A DNA stretch of 37,547 nt from positions 1 to 37,547 of the forward strand of contig MWBZ01000032.1 in assembly GCA_002069765.1 (NCBI GenBank), given 5' to 3'. The first letter of the stretch is position 1, and the number at the start of each line of letters is the position of its first letter. Below are positions 1-9,400 of this stretch, piece after piece. The notes under the pieces are model-generated. The model did no database searches and was not told the DNA's origin. It saw only the letters and a list, made by a program, of their open reading frames with translations. Origin of the DNA: a bacterium ADurb.Bin243. Its GTDB lineage: Bacteria > Muiribacteriota > UBA9980. The position numbers were made by a program, and so were the translations under genes.

Positions 1-14
1 CGAGCTCAAGCGGC

Positions 15-35
15 AAAAATCCCGGAGGGATTTTT
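15..35. repeat. Perfect short hairpin at left edge
   Basis: A 9-bp perfect inverted repeat (AAAAATCCC, loop GGA, GGGATTTTT). The right arm ends in five T on the plus strand and the left arm begins with five A, so it could act as a weak bidirectional terminator for a gene lying left of the window. The stem has only three G-C pairs, so terminator activity is uncertain. It abuts the first copy of the direct repeat. Confidence 0.5.
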
Positions 36-124
36 GAACGAGTCCCCGAAAAAATTTGTCTGGCGCCCTGCCCTAACCACCTGCTAAAGTACAAAGGAAC
101 TTCTTTAAAATTTAGAATAGCGAC
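27..124 (+). repeat. Direct repeat copy A (about 98 bp)
   Basis: This stretch recurs at 277-374 with an exact 250-bp offset. The first half is essentially identical. The second half carries about eight substitutions before similarity fades in AT-rich sequence, and no indels are needed. One frame is open from the window start to a stop at 85-87, but the second copy is preceded by an in-frame stop, so I do not treat it as a gene. It is probably part of a dispersed non-coding repeat. Confidence 0.85.
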
Positions 125-208
125 CATATAAAATATAAAAAGCTGATCCATGTCCGTCGGATGGGCGAAATCGGGGCACGGAGGCCCTAATGAGCACGAG
201 TTAATCAA

Positions 209-274
209 ATAAAGCTCGCAGGGCGAGCCCCAGCCTTAACTATTCACTATTCACTCTCCACTATACACTAATAA
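209..274 (+). repeat. Hairpin-plus-heptamer element, left copy
   Basis: A 66-bp element made of a perfect hairpin (GCTCGC at 214-219, loop AGG, GCGAGC at 223-228), a CCCAGCC box, and four 7-bp tandem units of the form TATTCAC (241-247, 248-254, 255-261, 262-268; the last two are variants). Its reverse complement is present at 37481-37546 with only five substitutions and no gaps. It is therefore a multi-copy intergenic element, resembling the REP or short-tandem-repeat elements of other bacteria. Confidence 0.9.
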
Positions 275-276
275 CC

Positions 277-374
277 GGGATTTTTGAACGAGTCCCCGAA
301 AAAATTTGTCTGGCGCCCTGCCACAACTACCAGCCAAAATACAACGGAACTTGTTTAAAATTTAAATAATAATC
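277..374 (+). repeat. Direct repeat copy B (about 98 bp)
   Basis: Second copy of the repeat at 27-124, starting three bases after the hairpin-plus-heptamer element. The core GATTTTTGAACGAGTCCCCG is identical in both copies. An in-frame TAA immediately upstream argues against coding. The order copy A, heptamer element, copy B suggests a nested or duplicated composite repeat. Confidence 0.85.
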
Positions 375-398
375 AAATAAAAAGGAATCAAATTTTTT

Positions 399-427
399 TT
401 GACTTTTTGCTACTTATATGATAGAAT
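399..427 (+). promoter_or_regulatory. Sigma-70-type promoter upstream of TPR-cyclase cluster
   Basis: TTGACT (399-404), a 17-bp spacer and TAGAAT (422-427). The same hexamers with the same spacing occur divergently at 17214-17242. Transcription would begin near 434 and give a leader of about 225 nt before the first gene of the plus-strand cluster. Confidence 0.6.
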
Positions 428-657
428 AACTAAAACTTTGGGACTACCTGTATTTACGCTAAAAATAACCGCCTGTCAGCTCTCCGGCAAATCCGCCGGC
501 GCCGGAATGTCCAGAAGTATATTTGTGATGTTTCAATAAAATATTTATTTACTTACGCTTTCAACATCACACAAGCTGCATTATTGAACACGCTGTACTT
601 TTTCCATTCACTCATTTGTTTAAAAATTGTTCAAAATTTTGTATAGTGCCCGGTATA
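428..657 (+). other. Structured leader region of the first gene cluster
   Basis: This untranslated stretch holds two visible dyads. TCCGGC (483-488) pairs with GCCGGA (501-506), and the region also contains the perfect palindrome CCGGCGCCGG (496-505). A second dyad, TGTGATGTT (524-532), pairs with AACATCACA (563-571) across a 30-nt AT-rich gap. These could be an RNA fold or protein-binding sites. I recognise no known riboswitch class and see no gene here. Confidence 0.4.
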
Positions 658-659
658 AT
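630..659 (+). promoter_or_regulatory. Possible second promoter giving a leaderless mRNA
   Basis: A perfect TATAAT lies at 654-659, with a weak TTCAAA -35 at 630-635 (18-bp spacer). The start point would fall at about 666, next to an in-frame ATG at 667. No Shine-Dalgarno sequence is visible before either 658 or 667. The -35 match is poor, so this is tentative. Confidence 0.35.
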
Positions 660-2853
660 GATTAAAATGATTAACGAACCCACTCGAAAAAATATCAATT
701 TTTATATTCCATTGCTGGCAGCGGTTTTAGCCTTTCTTTTTTTTACGCCCGCTTCGCCGCTACCCGCGTACGCCCAGAACGAACCCGCTCCTGCGGCTGC
801 TTATCCCATATCCATATGCGATCCCGAAGAGCTCGTTAAAGAAGCCCGCGTTTTTTTCAAGCAAAAAGATTACGTCAGCACCATCAACCGGCTCGAATCG
901 GCAATGTACATAAATAAAAACCTTTCCGAAGAGCTTAGCGGAATGCTCATCGAAGCCCTGGCAAAGCAGATAGAAGCTGAACTCGCCAGATCCGATTACC
1001 GCAACGCCGCCTCTTACAATATCAAAATCCTGTCCCTCAAAGAAAATTTCGATTTCATATGGCTGAACAAGCTTTTAAATATATACATGCTTTCGGCGAA
1101 CTATCGCAAAACGCACGAACTGTGCCTGGAGATACTCAAAAAACAAGACCTTCTCGCGCTCGACAACGCATCGCTCGCTAAAATCTTCGGAAAACTCGCC
1201 GTAGTTTACGCCACTTTCCGCGACAGCGCAAAATCATTCGATTCGCTGCTGGAAGCCGCATCCAGGGACGGCGACATGAAATCGTTAAAATCTTACGCCG
1301 CGCTTATTTTTCCGGCCCACCTCGATATAAAACTTCTTTTCGAATACGCAGTTTCGCTCGCCGATAAAAGCAAAACCAAAGAAGCCTACCTGGCGGCTGA
1401 AATTTATAACCAGACCGCCGAAAAACCCAACCCGCAGGCCGCCGAACTTATAGCGGCGCTTTTAAAGAAAGACCCCGCCCTTAAAGGCGCCCTGGTTTCG
1501 TCAAACGCGCCGGGCAAAACTTCCACCGAAAGCGTCTCTCTGGCTGGCGATTCGTGGCAGTCCGAAACGGACACCTCCATGGTCGTGCTTTCTAACGTTC
1601 CTGCAAAACTCAAAGACGACGGCGTCATAAAAAAAGGCGCGGGCCGTTCGGCCCTCAAACACTCTAACAGCGGCCTCGACATGGCCCTGCTTCGAGCCGA
1701 CGAACTCTTCGAACGGCAAAAATACGAAGACGCTATCGGCGAATACGAAAAAGCCAAAGCCCTGGCGGACGAAGACATGAAAAAAGAGATCGACCGCAAA
1801 ATATTTTCGGCCTACTGGCATTCGAAGGAAGACTATATTAAATTCGCCGCATATTCCATAATATTGCTCGTGCTAGCCGTTTTATTTTATTATTTCAACC
1901 CGCTCAGCTTCTTCAACAAAGAACAGTACAGCCTTATAAGCGTTTCAAAAACACTGAAAACAGGCATCGAGTTGTTAGAAGGCAAAAAATATCAGAAAGC
2001 CATCGCCGAACTGGAAAAACTCGTGGATATGAAGCTTTCCAATACGGAAACGGTAGCCCTGTTTTTGAGCCTCGGAACGGCATATTACAACATAAACTCT
2101 TTTTCGAGCGCCCTGATGGCCTTAAAAAAAGTCCTCCAGTACGATTATGAAAACATCGACGCATACAAGTACCTCGCCCGCATATATATCAAGACCAAAG
2201 ACCGCTCTTTCAAAGCCATAGAAGTTTTCAACTTTCTGATAGGCAAAAAAATGGCCGACCTCGAAATGCTAAAAGCGGTTCTCAACCATAACATCGGCCA
2301 GAATATAATAGACGAGGCCGGCGTCCAGATAGCAAGCGATATTTTGAGCGTCGATCCTTCCAACGAAGCGGCCGCGAAGTTCATAGTCAAATACTTCAAT
2401 AAAGTCAAACGCTTCGACGACGAGGCCGTCAGGTTCATGGAAAAATACATAGAATCCTACCCGCGCGATATAGATTCCCGCGTTATAATGCTCGAAACGC
2501 TCTATAGAAAAAAAGATTATAAAAAAATAGTGAGCGAGTGCAGCGTCCTTTTCACATACGTATGCGACAACATTTTGATACATTCCATATTCATAGATTC
2601 CATAGTCAACCTCAACAAGCCCCAGATGCTCATAAGCGAGTATCAGCGGCTCGTCCACGAAAATCCGGGTTCGATCATAACCAATTTCATTTTCCAGTCG
2701 ATTAAATCTATAATAGTGGACAAGCAAAAAACTCCGCAGGTAGAATACGCCCTCGCGGTAAGAGTAAATTTTAACGTCTGCCATAAATGCTTTCACCTTA
2801 ATTTAAACGAATTCAATAATTGCCAGAGATGCGGGAGTGCTTTGAAAATATGA
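658..2853 (+). CDS. Membrane TPR-repeat protein with C-terminal zinc ribbon
   Basis: Unnamed protein of about 731 residues. Counting from ATG 658, the N-terminus has a signal peptide or signal anchor (hydrophobic run about 14-37, ending near an AYAQ site). A helical TPR-like region spans about 60-395, a single transmembrane helix lies at about 397-418, and a second set of TPRs runs about 435-690. The last 24 residues form a zinc ribbon, CHKC...CQRC, with cysteines at 708, 711, 722 and 725. The predicted topology puts one TPR block outside the membrane and the other, with the ribbon, inside. In-frame starts exist at TTG 616, ATG 658 and ATG 667. The TTG would place a Cys-rich extension before the signal, and no ribosome site separates the other two. 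The stop codon overlaps the next gene's start (ATGA), so it is probably a partner of the cyclase. The function is not recognised. Confidence 0.85.
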   Translation: MIKMINEPTRKNINFYIPLLAAVLAFLFFTPASPLPAYAQNEPAPAAAYPISICDPEELVKEARVFFKQKDYVSTINRLESAMYINKNLSEELSGMLIEALAKQIEAELARSDYRNAASYNIKILSLKENFDFIWLNKLLNIYMLSANYRKTHELCLEILKKQDLLALDNASLAKIFGKLAVVYATFRDSAKSFDSLLEAASRDGDMKSLKSYAALIFPAHLDIKLLFEYAVSLADKSKTKEAYLAAEIYNQTAEKPNPQAAELIAALLKKDPALKGALVSSNAPGKTSTESVSLAGDSWQSETDTSMVVLSNVPAKLKDDGVIKKGAGRSALKHSNSGLDMALLRADELFERQKYEDAIGEYEKAKALADEDMKKEIDRKIFSAYWHSKEDYIKFAAYSIILLVLAVLFYYFNPLSFFNKEQYSLISVSKTLKTGIELLEGKKYQKAIAELEKLVDMKLSNTETVALFLSLGTAYYNINSFSSALMALKKVLQYDYENIDAYKYLARIYIKTKDRSFKAIEVFNFLIGKKMADLEMLKAVLNHNIGQNIIDEAGVQIASDILSVDPSNEAAAKFIVKYFNKVKRFDDEAVRFMEKYIESYPRDIDSRVIMLETLYRKKDYKKIVSECSVLFTYVCDNILIHSIFIDSIVNLNKPQMLISEYQRLVHENPGSIITNFIFQSIKSIIVDKQKTPQVEYALAVRVNFNVCHKCFHLNLNEFNNCQRCGSALKI

Positions 2854-4229
2854 CGATACCCGATTTGATAATCCTGGGGCTTATAGGCCTGATATTGTTT
2901 TTAGTTAAAAAAACCTACGAAATCAGCAAGAAACACGACGAGCTGTTTCAGCTTAATCAGAAATACGCTTCCGAAGTGTATAAAATTAAAAACGAAGTGC
3001 GCGAAAAAACGACCGAAATGACAGCTAAAACCACTCAAAAAACGGTCAAACAATCCACTTTGTTTTTAAAGATCAAAAAAATAGTGTCTTCGCTCGATCC
3101 ACAGGACATCTGCTCCACCCTTTTCGACCTGCTCGAAAAAGAGCTCGGCGCTTCAAAGTCCTGCATATTGCTCGCAGAATCAAAATCCAAAATCTTCCGC
3201 GTCCTGTCTTCTAAAGGCATGAGCAACGAAGAAGAGCATAAAATCGCGGTAACCACCCACGAGCAGAGCCTCATAGGCCTTGCCATCCGCTCGAATATGC
3301 TCATCGACATAAACAGCATCGAAAAAGAACAGACTTTCAGCGCCCTTATAGGCAGGGGCCAGTTAAAAACCTTTATGGCCGCGCCCATACATTACTCTAA
3401 AACTGGCGAAATAATGGGAATCCTCAATATCTGCGAAATGGAATCCATAAACTATACCAACGACGACAAGAACCTTTTCAACATGGTGGCCTCCATTCTT
3501 GAAGTCGCCCTCAACAACTCTCTTCTATACGAAAATCAGCTCGAAGAGAGCGAAAAACGCGCGCTCGAAACCGAAAAAGTCAAGGAAATCTTCGGCAAAT
3601 ACGTTTCATCGCAGATCATGGATGAAATACTCAATTCCCCCGAATCGCTCGAACTCGGCGGCATTAACCGCAAATTGACGATACTCGCCTCCGATATCAG
3701 AGGATTTACCAAATTATCGGAAATGCTCACTCCGCAGGAAATGGTCGCAATGCTCAACGATTACTTTTCGGTAATGACGGAAATCGTCAACATGAACCAC
3801 GGCACCGTCGATAAATTCATAGGCGACGCCATGATGGTGCTTTTCGGCGCGCCGCTCGCCACCGACAACGACGTTTTCAATTCGGTCAGGACCGCGCTTG
3901 AAATGCAGGACGCCATTAAGATATTCGAAGAGAAATGGCGCGAAGTCCGCGGAAATAACTGGACGTTCAATATAGGCATAGGCATCAACACCGGCGAAGT
4001 GGTCGTCGGCAATATAGGCTCGGCTTCAAGAATGGAGTACACGGCCATCGGCGACAACGTCAACGTCGCCTTCCGGCTCGAATCGATCGCACCCGGCGGA
4101 ACGGTGCTTATCACCGAATCGGTTTTCAGCGAAATCCAGGACAGGGTTAACGTCGAAAAAATGCCGCCTGTAACCGTAAAAGGCCGCGAACAGCCCGTCC
4201 AGGTATATAAACTCCTGAGCCTCAAGTAA
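2850..4229 (+). CDS. Membrane-anchored GAF-domain class III adenylate cyclase
   Basis: Probably converts ATP to cyclic AMP. From ATG 2850 the protein has 459 residues: one N-terminal transmembrane helix (about 5-21), a coiled-coil (about 25-70), a GAF sensor domain (about 76-228), a short linker helix, and a class III nucleotide cyclase domain (about 270-455). The catalytic set appears complete: metal aspartates D282 (SDIRGFT) and D326 (IGDAMM), transition-state residues N405 and R409 (VNVAFR), and the K322/T398 pair typical of ATP-specific bacterial enzymes. The start at 2850 is chosen because it makes an ATGA overlap with the upstream stop. A start at 2820 would only add residues read from inside the upstream zinc ribbon. 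Coupling suggests the TPR protein anchors or controls the cyclase. The GAF ligand is unknown. Confidence 0.93.
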   Translation: MTIPDLIILGLIGLILFLVKKTYEISKKHDELFQLNQKYASEVYKIKNEVREKTTEMTAKTTQKTVKQSTLFLKIKKIVSSLDPQDICSTLFDLLEKELGASKSCILLAESKSKIFRVLSSKGMSNEEEHKIAVTTHEQSLIGLAIRSNMLIDINSIEKEQTFSALIGRGQLKTFMAAPIHYSKTGEIMGILNICEMESINYTNDDKNLFNMVASILEVALNNSLLYENQLEESEKRALETEKVKEIFGKYVSSQIMDEILNSPESLELGGINRKLTILASDIRGFTKLSEMLTPQEMVAMLNDYFSVMTEIVNMNHGTVDKFIGDAMMVLFGAPLATDNDVFNSVRTALEMQDAIKIFEEKWREVRGNNWTFNIGIGINTGEVVVGNIGSASRMEYTAIGDNVNVAFRLESIAPGGTVLITESVFSEIQDRVNVEKMPPVTVKGREQPVQVYKLLSLK

Positions 4230-4294
4230 CGAAGTATGAATAAAAAATAAATCGCCGTCAAAACGGAAAAGAGAAATTAAGAGAGGTAATTACT

Positions 4295-5509
4295 ATGAAT
4301 TCAAAACCCAGGATTTCAATGAGAGATAAACATATGCAGGCTTCGCCGATCAGAAAACTCGTTCCGCTCGCCAACGCGGCAAAAGAAAAAGGCGTCACCG
4401 TCTATCATCTCAACATCGGCCAGCCCGATATAGAAACTCCACGCGAAATACTCGACGCGTTCAAAAAAATAGACGTTAAAACTCTGGCTTACTCCCCTTC
4501 GCAGGGCGAAGCGAAGTACCTCAACACGCTGGTTAAATATTACGAAAAAGTCGGCGTAAAAGGCCTTAAAACTTCCGACATAGTGGTCACGATGGGCGGC
4601 TCCGAAGCCATATTATTCGCCATGATGGCCGTTTGCGACCCCGGCGACGAAGTGATAGTATTCGAGCCTTTCTACACCAATTATAACGGATTCGCCGTTA
4701 TGGCCAACGTAAATCTGGTTCCCATCCTAACCCACGCTGACGACGGCTTCCACCTTCCTTCATCGAAAAGGATCGAAGAAAAAATCACGTCGAAAACCAG
4801 GGCCATACTTATTTGCAACCCCAACAACCCCACCGGCACCGTTTATAAAGAAAAAGAGCTCGAAATGCTCGCCGGAATATGCAAAAAACATAATTTAATG
4901 CTTCTGAGCGACGAAGTTTACCGCGAATTCGTTTACGACGGCGAACGCCACGTTTCCGCTCTCGCGCTGGAAGATATTTCCGACCGCGTGATAGTCCTGG
5001 ATTCCATTTCCAAGCGCTATAGCGCGTGCGGCGTCCGCATGGGCTGCGTGGTATCGCGCAACTCAGAACTCATGAACCTCATCGTAAGGTTCGCCCAGGC
5101 GCGTTTGTCTTCGCCTTACGCGGAGCAGATAGCTTCGGCCGAGTCCGTTCACATAACCGACGCGCACATGAACGAAATGATCGAAGAATATAAAATGCGG
5201 CGCGACATAGTATATGAGGCGCTCGAAAAAATACCGCATGTGATTTGTAAAAAACCCAAAGGCGCTTTTTACGTTATAGCGAAGCTTCCCATAAAAGACG
5301 CCGATAAATTTGCCGCATGGCTGCTCACCGATTTCCGCCACGACAATAAAACCGTCATGGTCGCTCCCGCTTCCGGATTTTACGCTACGCCGGGCCATGG
5401 CGGCGACGAAATCAGGCTCGCCTACGTCATAAACCGCGCGCATCTTAAAGAAGCCATGTCACTGCTGGCCGAAGCCATCAAACAGTACCACAAAATAGAA
5501 AGCAAATAA
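4295..5509 (+). CDS. Class I/II PLP-dependent aminotransferase (aspartate aminotransferase family)
   Basis: Fold-type I pyridoxal-phosphate enzyme of 404 residues, a normal length for the family. Visible family motifs are NIGQPDIETP near the N-terminus, YSPSQGE, CNPNNPTGTVY, SDEVYREF, the cofactor lysine K240 in DSISKRYSACGVRMG, and the C-terminal arginine in GGDEIRLAYV that binds the substrate carboxylate. The start is supported by AGAGAGG before ATG. It most likely transfers amino groups between an amino acid and 2-oxoglutarate in the cytoplasm, but aspartate, alanine and aromatic specificities cannot be told apart by eye. It lies 65 bp after the cyclase and 19 bp before the next gene, so it is probably co-transcribed. 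No pathway partner is nearby. Confidence 0.93.
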   Translation: MNSKPRISMRDKHMQASPIRKLVPLANAAKEKGVTVYHLNIGQPDIETPREILDAFKKIDVKTLAYSPSQGEAKYLNTLVKYYEKVGVKGLKTSDIVVTMGGSEAILFAMMAVCDPGDEVIVFEPFYTNYNGFAVMANVNLVPILTHADDGFHLPSSKRIEEKITSKTRAILICNPNNPTGTVYKEKELEMLAGICKKHNLMLLSDEVYREFVYDGERHVSALALEDISDRVIVLDSISKRYSACGVRMGCVVSRNSELMNLIVRFAQARLSSPYAEQIASAESVHITDAHMNEMIEEYKMRRDIVYEALEKIPHVICKKPKGAFYVIAKLPIKDADKFAAWLLTDFRHDNKTVMVAPASGFYATPGHGGDEIRLAYVINRAHLKEAMSLLAEAIKQYHKIESK

Positions 5510-5528
5510 AAAAGTACGCGTTTAAAAT

Positions 5529-6434
5529 ATGCCGTATAATCGACAGTTAAAATCTAATTTTCTTTCGGCCGCTTTATTGCCGGCGCTTATGACGCTGTTT
5601 TTAATAGCGGCGTCTTTCGCGCCGGCCCTGGCGGCCCAGAATGTTCCATCTTCCGCTCCCGAAAGTACGAACGGGGCAGAAACCGTCCGCCAGCGCCAGA
5701 TAAACTTCAGCCGTGTGGTCGGAATGGCTTACGACATCCGCACCTCGAACGGCCTTAAAAACTGTGAAATAAGGATCGGCAAAGTAAAAACCACTACAAA
5801 TGAAAACGGATATTTCGAAATACCGTCGATGCTTTACGGCGAATATATAATCACCGCGCTCCACTCGCCTCACGAACGCTATATAGACGTAATTAAAATA
5901 GACTCGCCGCTGAGCGCGATAAAAATTTTTCTGGCCGTTCCCGCCGTAAAAATAAGCGAAACAGAAAAAGCCAACCGCGAATACGACCGCGCACTGGCTA
6001 AAATCATGAAAGGTAATGTCAACGAAATATCCATTAACGGCGACGAAAGCGCGCCGAAAAAAAGCTCCTATTATTCGAAGTATGGCCGTAAAAGCGCCAT
6101 AGAAGAAGACACCAGAGGAAGAAGCTATTCTAAAAAAAGTAAAGGCGAGGTTTCGAAGGCGCCCAGAATATCCGCCGACAGAGGATTCGGCTATCTCGTT
6201 TACTCGGTCTTCGAATCCAGCGGCGGAGAAATCGAAAACGACGCCACCATTACCATAGCCACTCAATCGGTACAGACCGAAAAATCAAAACCCGTCGAAA
6301 TCCATAACGTTCCGGCGGGCTCTTATAAAATCACCGTAAAATGCGAAGGCTACGCCTCTAAAACATACGACAGGGTAACGGTAAAACCCGGTAAAAACGA
6401 GCGCAGCTTCTTCATCGATAAAGCTAAAAAATAA
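5529..6434 (+). CDS. Secreted protein with two carboxypeptidase-regulatory/PEGA-like domains
   Basis: Unnamed 301-residue protein. A basic N-terminus and hydrophobic stretch end at APALAAQ (about residue 36), a good signal peptidase I site. A first beta-sandwich-like domain (about 45-135) has the carboxypeptidase regulatory-like pattern: G-AYD, then a TNENGYFEIPSMLYGEYII turn. A lysine- and serine-rich charged linker follows (about 150-205). A second PEGA-like domain (about 208-298) has VPAGSYKITVKCEGY. Such domains usually bind carbohydrate or sit in envelope structures. It ends five bases before the convergent kinase gene, with no terminator visible between them. The function is inferred from fold patterns only. 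Confidence 0.8.
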   Translation: MPYNRQLKSNFLSAALLPALMTLFLIAASFAPALAAQNVPSSAPESTNGAETVRQRQINFSRVVGMAYDIRTSNGLKNCEIRIGKVKTTTNENGYFEIPSMLYGEYIITALHSPHERYIDVIKIDSPLSAIKIFLAVPAVKISETEKANREYDRALAKIMKGNVNEISINGDESAPKKSSYYSKYGRKSAIEEDTRGRSYSKKSKGEVSKAPRISADRGFGYLVYSVFESSGGEIENDATITIATQSVQTEKSKPVEIHNVPAGSYKITVKCEGYASKTYDRVTVKPGKNERSFFIDKAKK

Positions 6435-6439
6435 GGCTT

Positions 6440-9400
6440 TTATATCAGCAGCCTTTTAAACGCTTCCCGGGCTATCTTTACGAACTCGGCGTATTCCGAC
6501 TTCAATTCCGCGGCCGTATTTTTAATCTGTTTAAAATCCCCGGCGGCTAATTTTTCCTCGATGCGCCTTGCAAGCGTTTCCAGCCTGAAAGCGAATATAT
6601 TTCCAGCGGCGCCTTTTAAATTATGGGCGGCGAATTTTAAATCCTCGGCTTTTTTTTCACGGATAGCGGCGTTTATCTTTTTTAGCGTGGCGTCGAAATT
6701 GTTAATAAAAGTATCCGTCACTTCCTTAAAAATAGCTTTATCGCCTTCCAGCGCGGCCAAAAAGCTAACATAGTCGAAAGCTGAAGCAGTATCGGCCTTA
6801 ATGGAAAGCGTTTCAGGCGGGCACCGATTCCGGTCGTCTTCGCCTGCAGGATCTTTCGACAGATATCTGGAAAGCATTTCTCCGATAACGGCCGGCTTAA
6901 AAGGTTTGGCTATATAATCGTCCATGCCGGCCCGGATGCATTTTTCGCGGTCGCCTTTTAAAGCGTTGGCCGTCATGGCTATAATCGGAAGCTTATTGCC
7001 GCCGGCGCCCGAATTCCTGATTTGTTTTGTCGCTGCGAAGCCGTCGAGCACGGGCATCTGCACGTCCATAAAAATAAGGTCTATGCTGTTTTTCTCGAAA
7101 AGCTCGACCGCCTCGCGCCCGTCTCTGGCGACTATAACGTTTTCCACTGAATTTTTAGACAATATTTCCCGTATGATCTTTACATTTATTTCATTATCTT
7201 CTGCGATCATAACGGTTTTGCCGCATGCCGCCGCAGGACGCTCGTTTATCTTTTCACGCCGGAGCGAATCAACAGGCCCCCCTTTGCCGGAAGCATTTTC
7301 GGCGGCCATGCCTTGCACTCCGCAAAGCATTTTTTTAAGTTCCCTGATCCTGAGCGGCTTATTGATGAACGCGGAAACCGAAAAATTCTGAAACCTGGCT
7401 AGAACAGGCGTCATATCGCACGCGGCGCTCATAACTATTATTTTAACACGCCCGATATTATCCGATTGCCTGATTTTTTCTACGAGCGCCAGCCCGTCTA
7501 TATAAGGCATCTTATAATCGGCTATGACCATATCGACGGGAGCGGGCGATTTATATCTTCCGTGCAGCGTTTCAAGCGCCTCTATGGCATTTACCGCCCC
7601 CAGAGTTTCGATATCGCAGAACTTCGCTATCGTCCGCTTTAAAAGATTTATATTTTCAACGTTGTCATCCACGATCAAAAGGGTTTTTATGCACCCCGCG
7701 CACGCCGGATTATCGGCGGGCGGTTCTTTACGCCCGTAAACGCAAGCCACTGGCAGTTCAAGCATAAACTCGCTGCCCTTTCCCGGGGCGCTTTTAACGC
7801 TGAGTTCGCCGCCCATGGCCCGGGCGAGGTGCCTGGATATGGCCAGCCCCAGACCGCTTCCGCCGTACTGGCGGGTAGTGGAGTTATCCGCCTGCTTGAA
7901 GCTTTCAAAAATATAATCCAGCTTGTCTTCGGCTATTCCGATGCCGGTGTCTTTGACGCTTATTTTCAGCTGCGCCTTTTCCGCCGCGGCAAACTCTTTG
8001 AGCATGGATACCGTTATTTTTATTTCGCCTTCGTGAGTAAATTTTATGGCGTTGCTGACCAGATTTAAAACGATCTGCCGGAGCCTGTAAGGATCGCTCA
8101 CGATAAGATCGTCCACTCCGCTTTCGAATTCGCACATCAGCTCGATATTTTTCTGAAAGGCCCTGGCCGCGATAAGGCTGACTGCGTTTTCAACCGTTTC
8201 GAAAAGGTCCATTTCGATATTTTCGACGCTGAGATTGCCGGATTCGATCTTCGAATAGTCGAGGATGTCGTTTATAACGTTCAAAAGCGCTTCGGCTGAG
8301 GTTTTTATATCGTTGAAATATTCCTTCTGCCGATCGGTCAGATCGCTCATCAAAGCCAGCTCGCTCATTCCGATTATTCCGTTCATGGGCGTCCTTATTT
8401 CGTGGCTCATGGTCGCGAGAAACTCGCTCTTTGCCTTGCTGGCCTGATCGGCCACTATAAGAGCCTTTACAAGGTCCCTTTCGTTGCGCTTTCGCTCCTT
8501 TATCTCTTCCTGAAGGCGGTTGTTAGCCGCTACGAACTCGCGCGTGCGTTCGAATACCATTTCTTCGAGCATTTCCTTGTGCTTTTTCAGCTCCATTTCA
8601 GCGTTGATGCGCGTAAGGATCTGCTGATGAAGCTCGTTATTCGCCGCTACGATCTCCCGCGTGCGCTCCTGCACACGCGATTCCAGCTGCTCGTTCATTT
8701 TTTGCAATATAGTCTGCGCTTCTTTAAGCTCGCTTATATCCTTGAGGCTCGACCGGCAATAGGAAACGTTCCCTTTTTCGTCATACACGGCGGAGGCGTT
8801 GAAAAGCACTTTCATAACGGCCCCGTCCTTTCGGACCGCGTCCAGTTCGTAATCGCTTAAAACGCCGTGGCGCAAAAGTATGCGCAGCGCGCCTACGAAC
8901 CGTTCGCGATCGCCGGGATGGAATATTTCGTTCACCTTTTTATAGAGCACTTCGGATTCGTTGTAGCCGAAAGTTTTTAAAAACGCCTTATTGCACTGCA
9001 TGATATCGCCGCTGGTGAAATCGGCCGTAAAAAGAAGGTCAGGCGAATTATCGTAAAGGTCTTTATAAAGCCTTTCGGACTGCTCGAGTTTTTTTTCGAG
9101 CTTTATCCTGCCGATTATAGTTTCGAGAGTCGTATAAAGGATATTTTCGTCTACAGGCTTGATGATATAGCCGTAAGGCAAAACTTCCCGGGCCCTCTGA
9201 AAGTAATCCGCCCCGGAATGCGCGGTAAGAAAAACCAGGGGAATATTATTCATAGTTTTTATCATCGCCGCAGCGTCGACTCCGTCGAGCTTTCCCTTGA
9301 GCGAAATATCCATAAGAATAAGATCCGGCTTTTTTTCAGCAGCCATTTTTACGGCGTCTTCGCCGTTTTCAGCGATACCGGCTATCTGATATCCCATCTT

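Noticed and set aside
150-212. 20-codon open frame between the direct repeats
   Set aside because: No ribosome site, located inside repeat sequence, and other frames are equally short. It is treated as part of the non-coding repeat.
241-268. Heptamer array considered as a CRISPR remnant
   Set aside because: Units are 7 bp with no spacers and no cas genes in the window.
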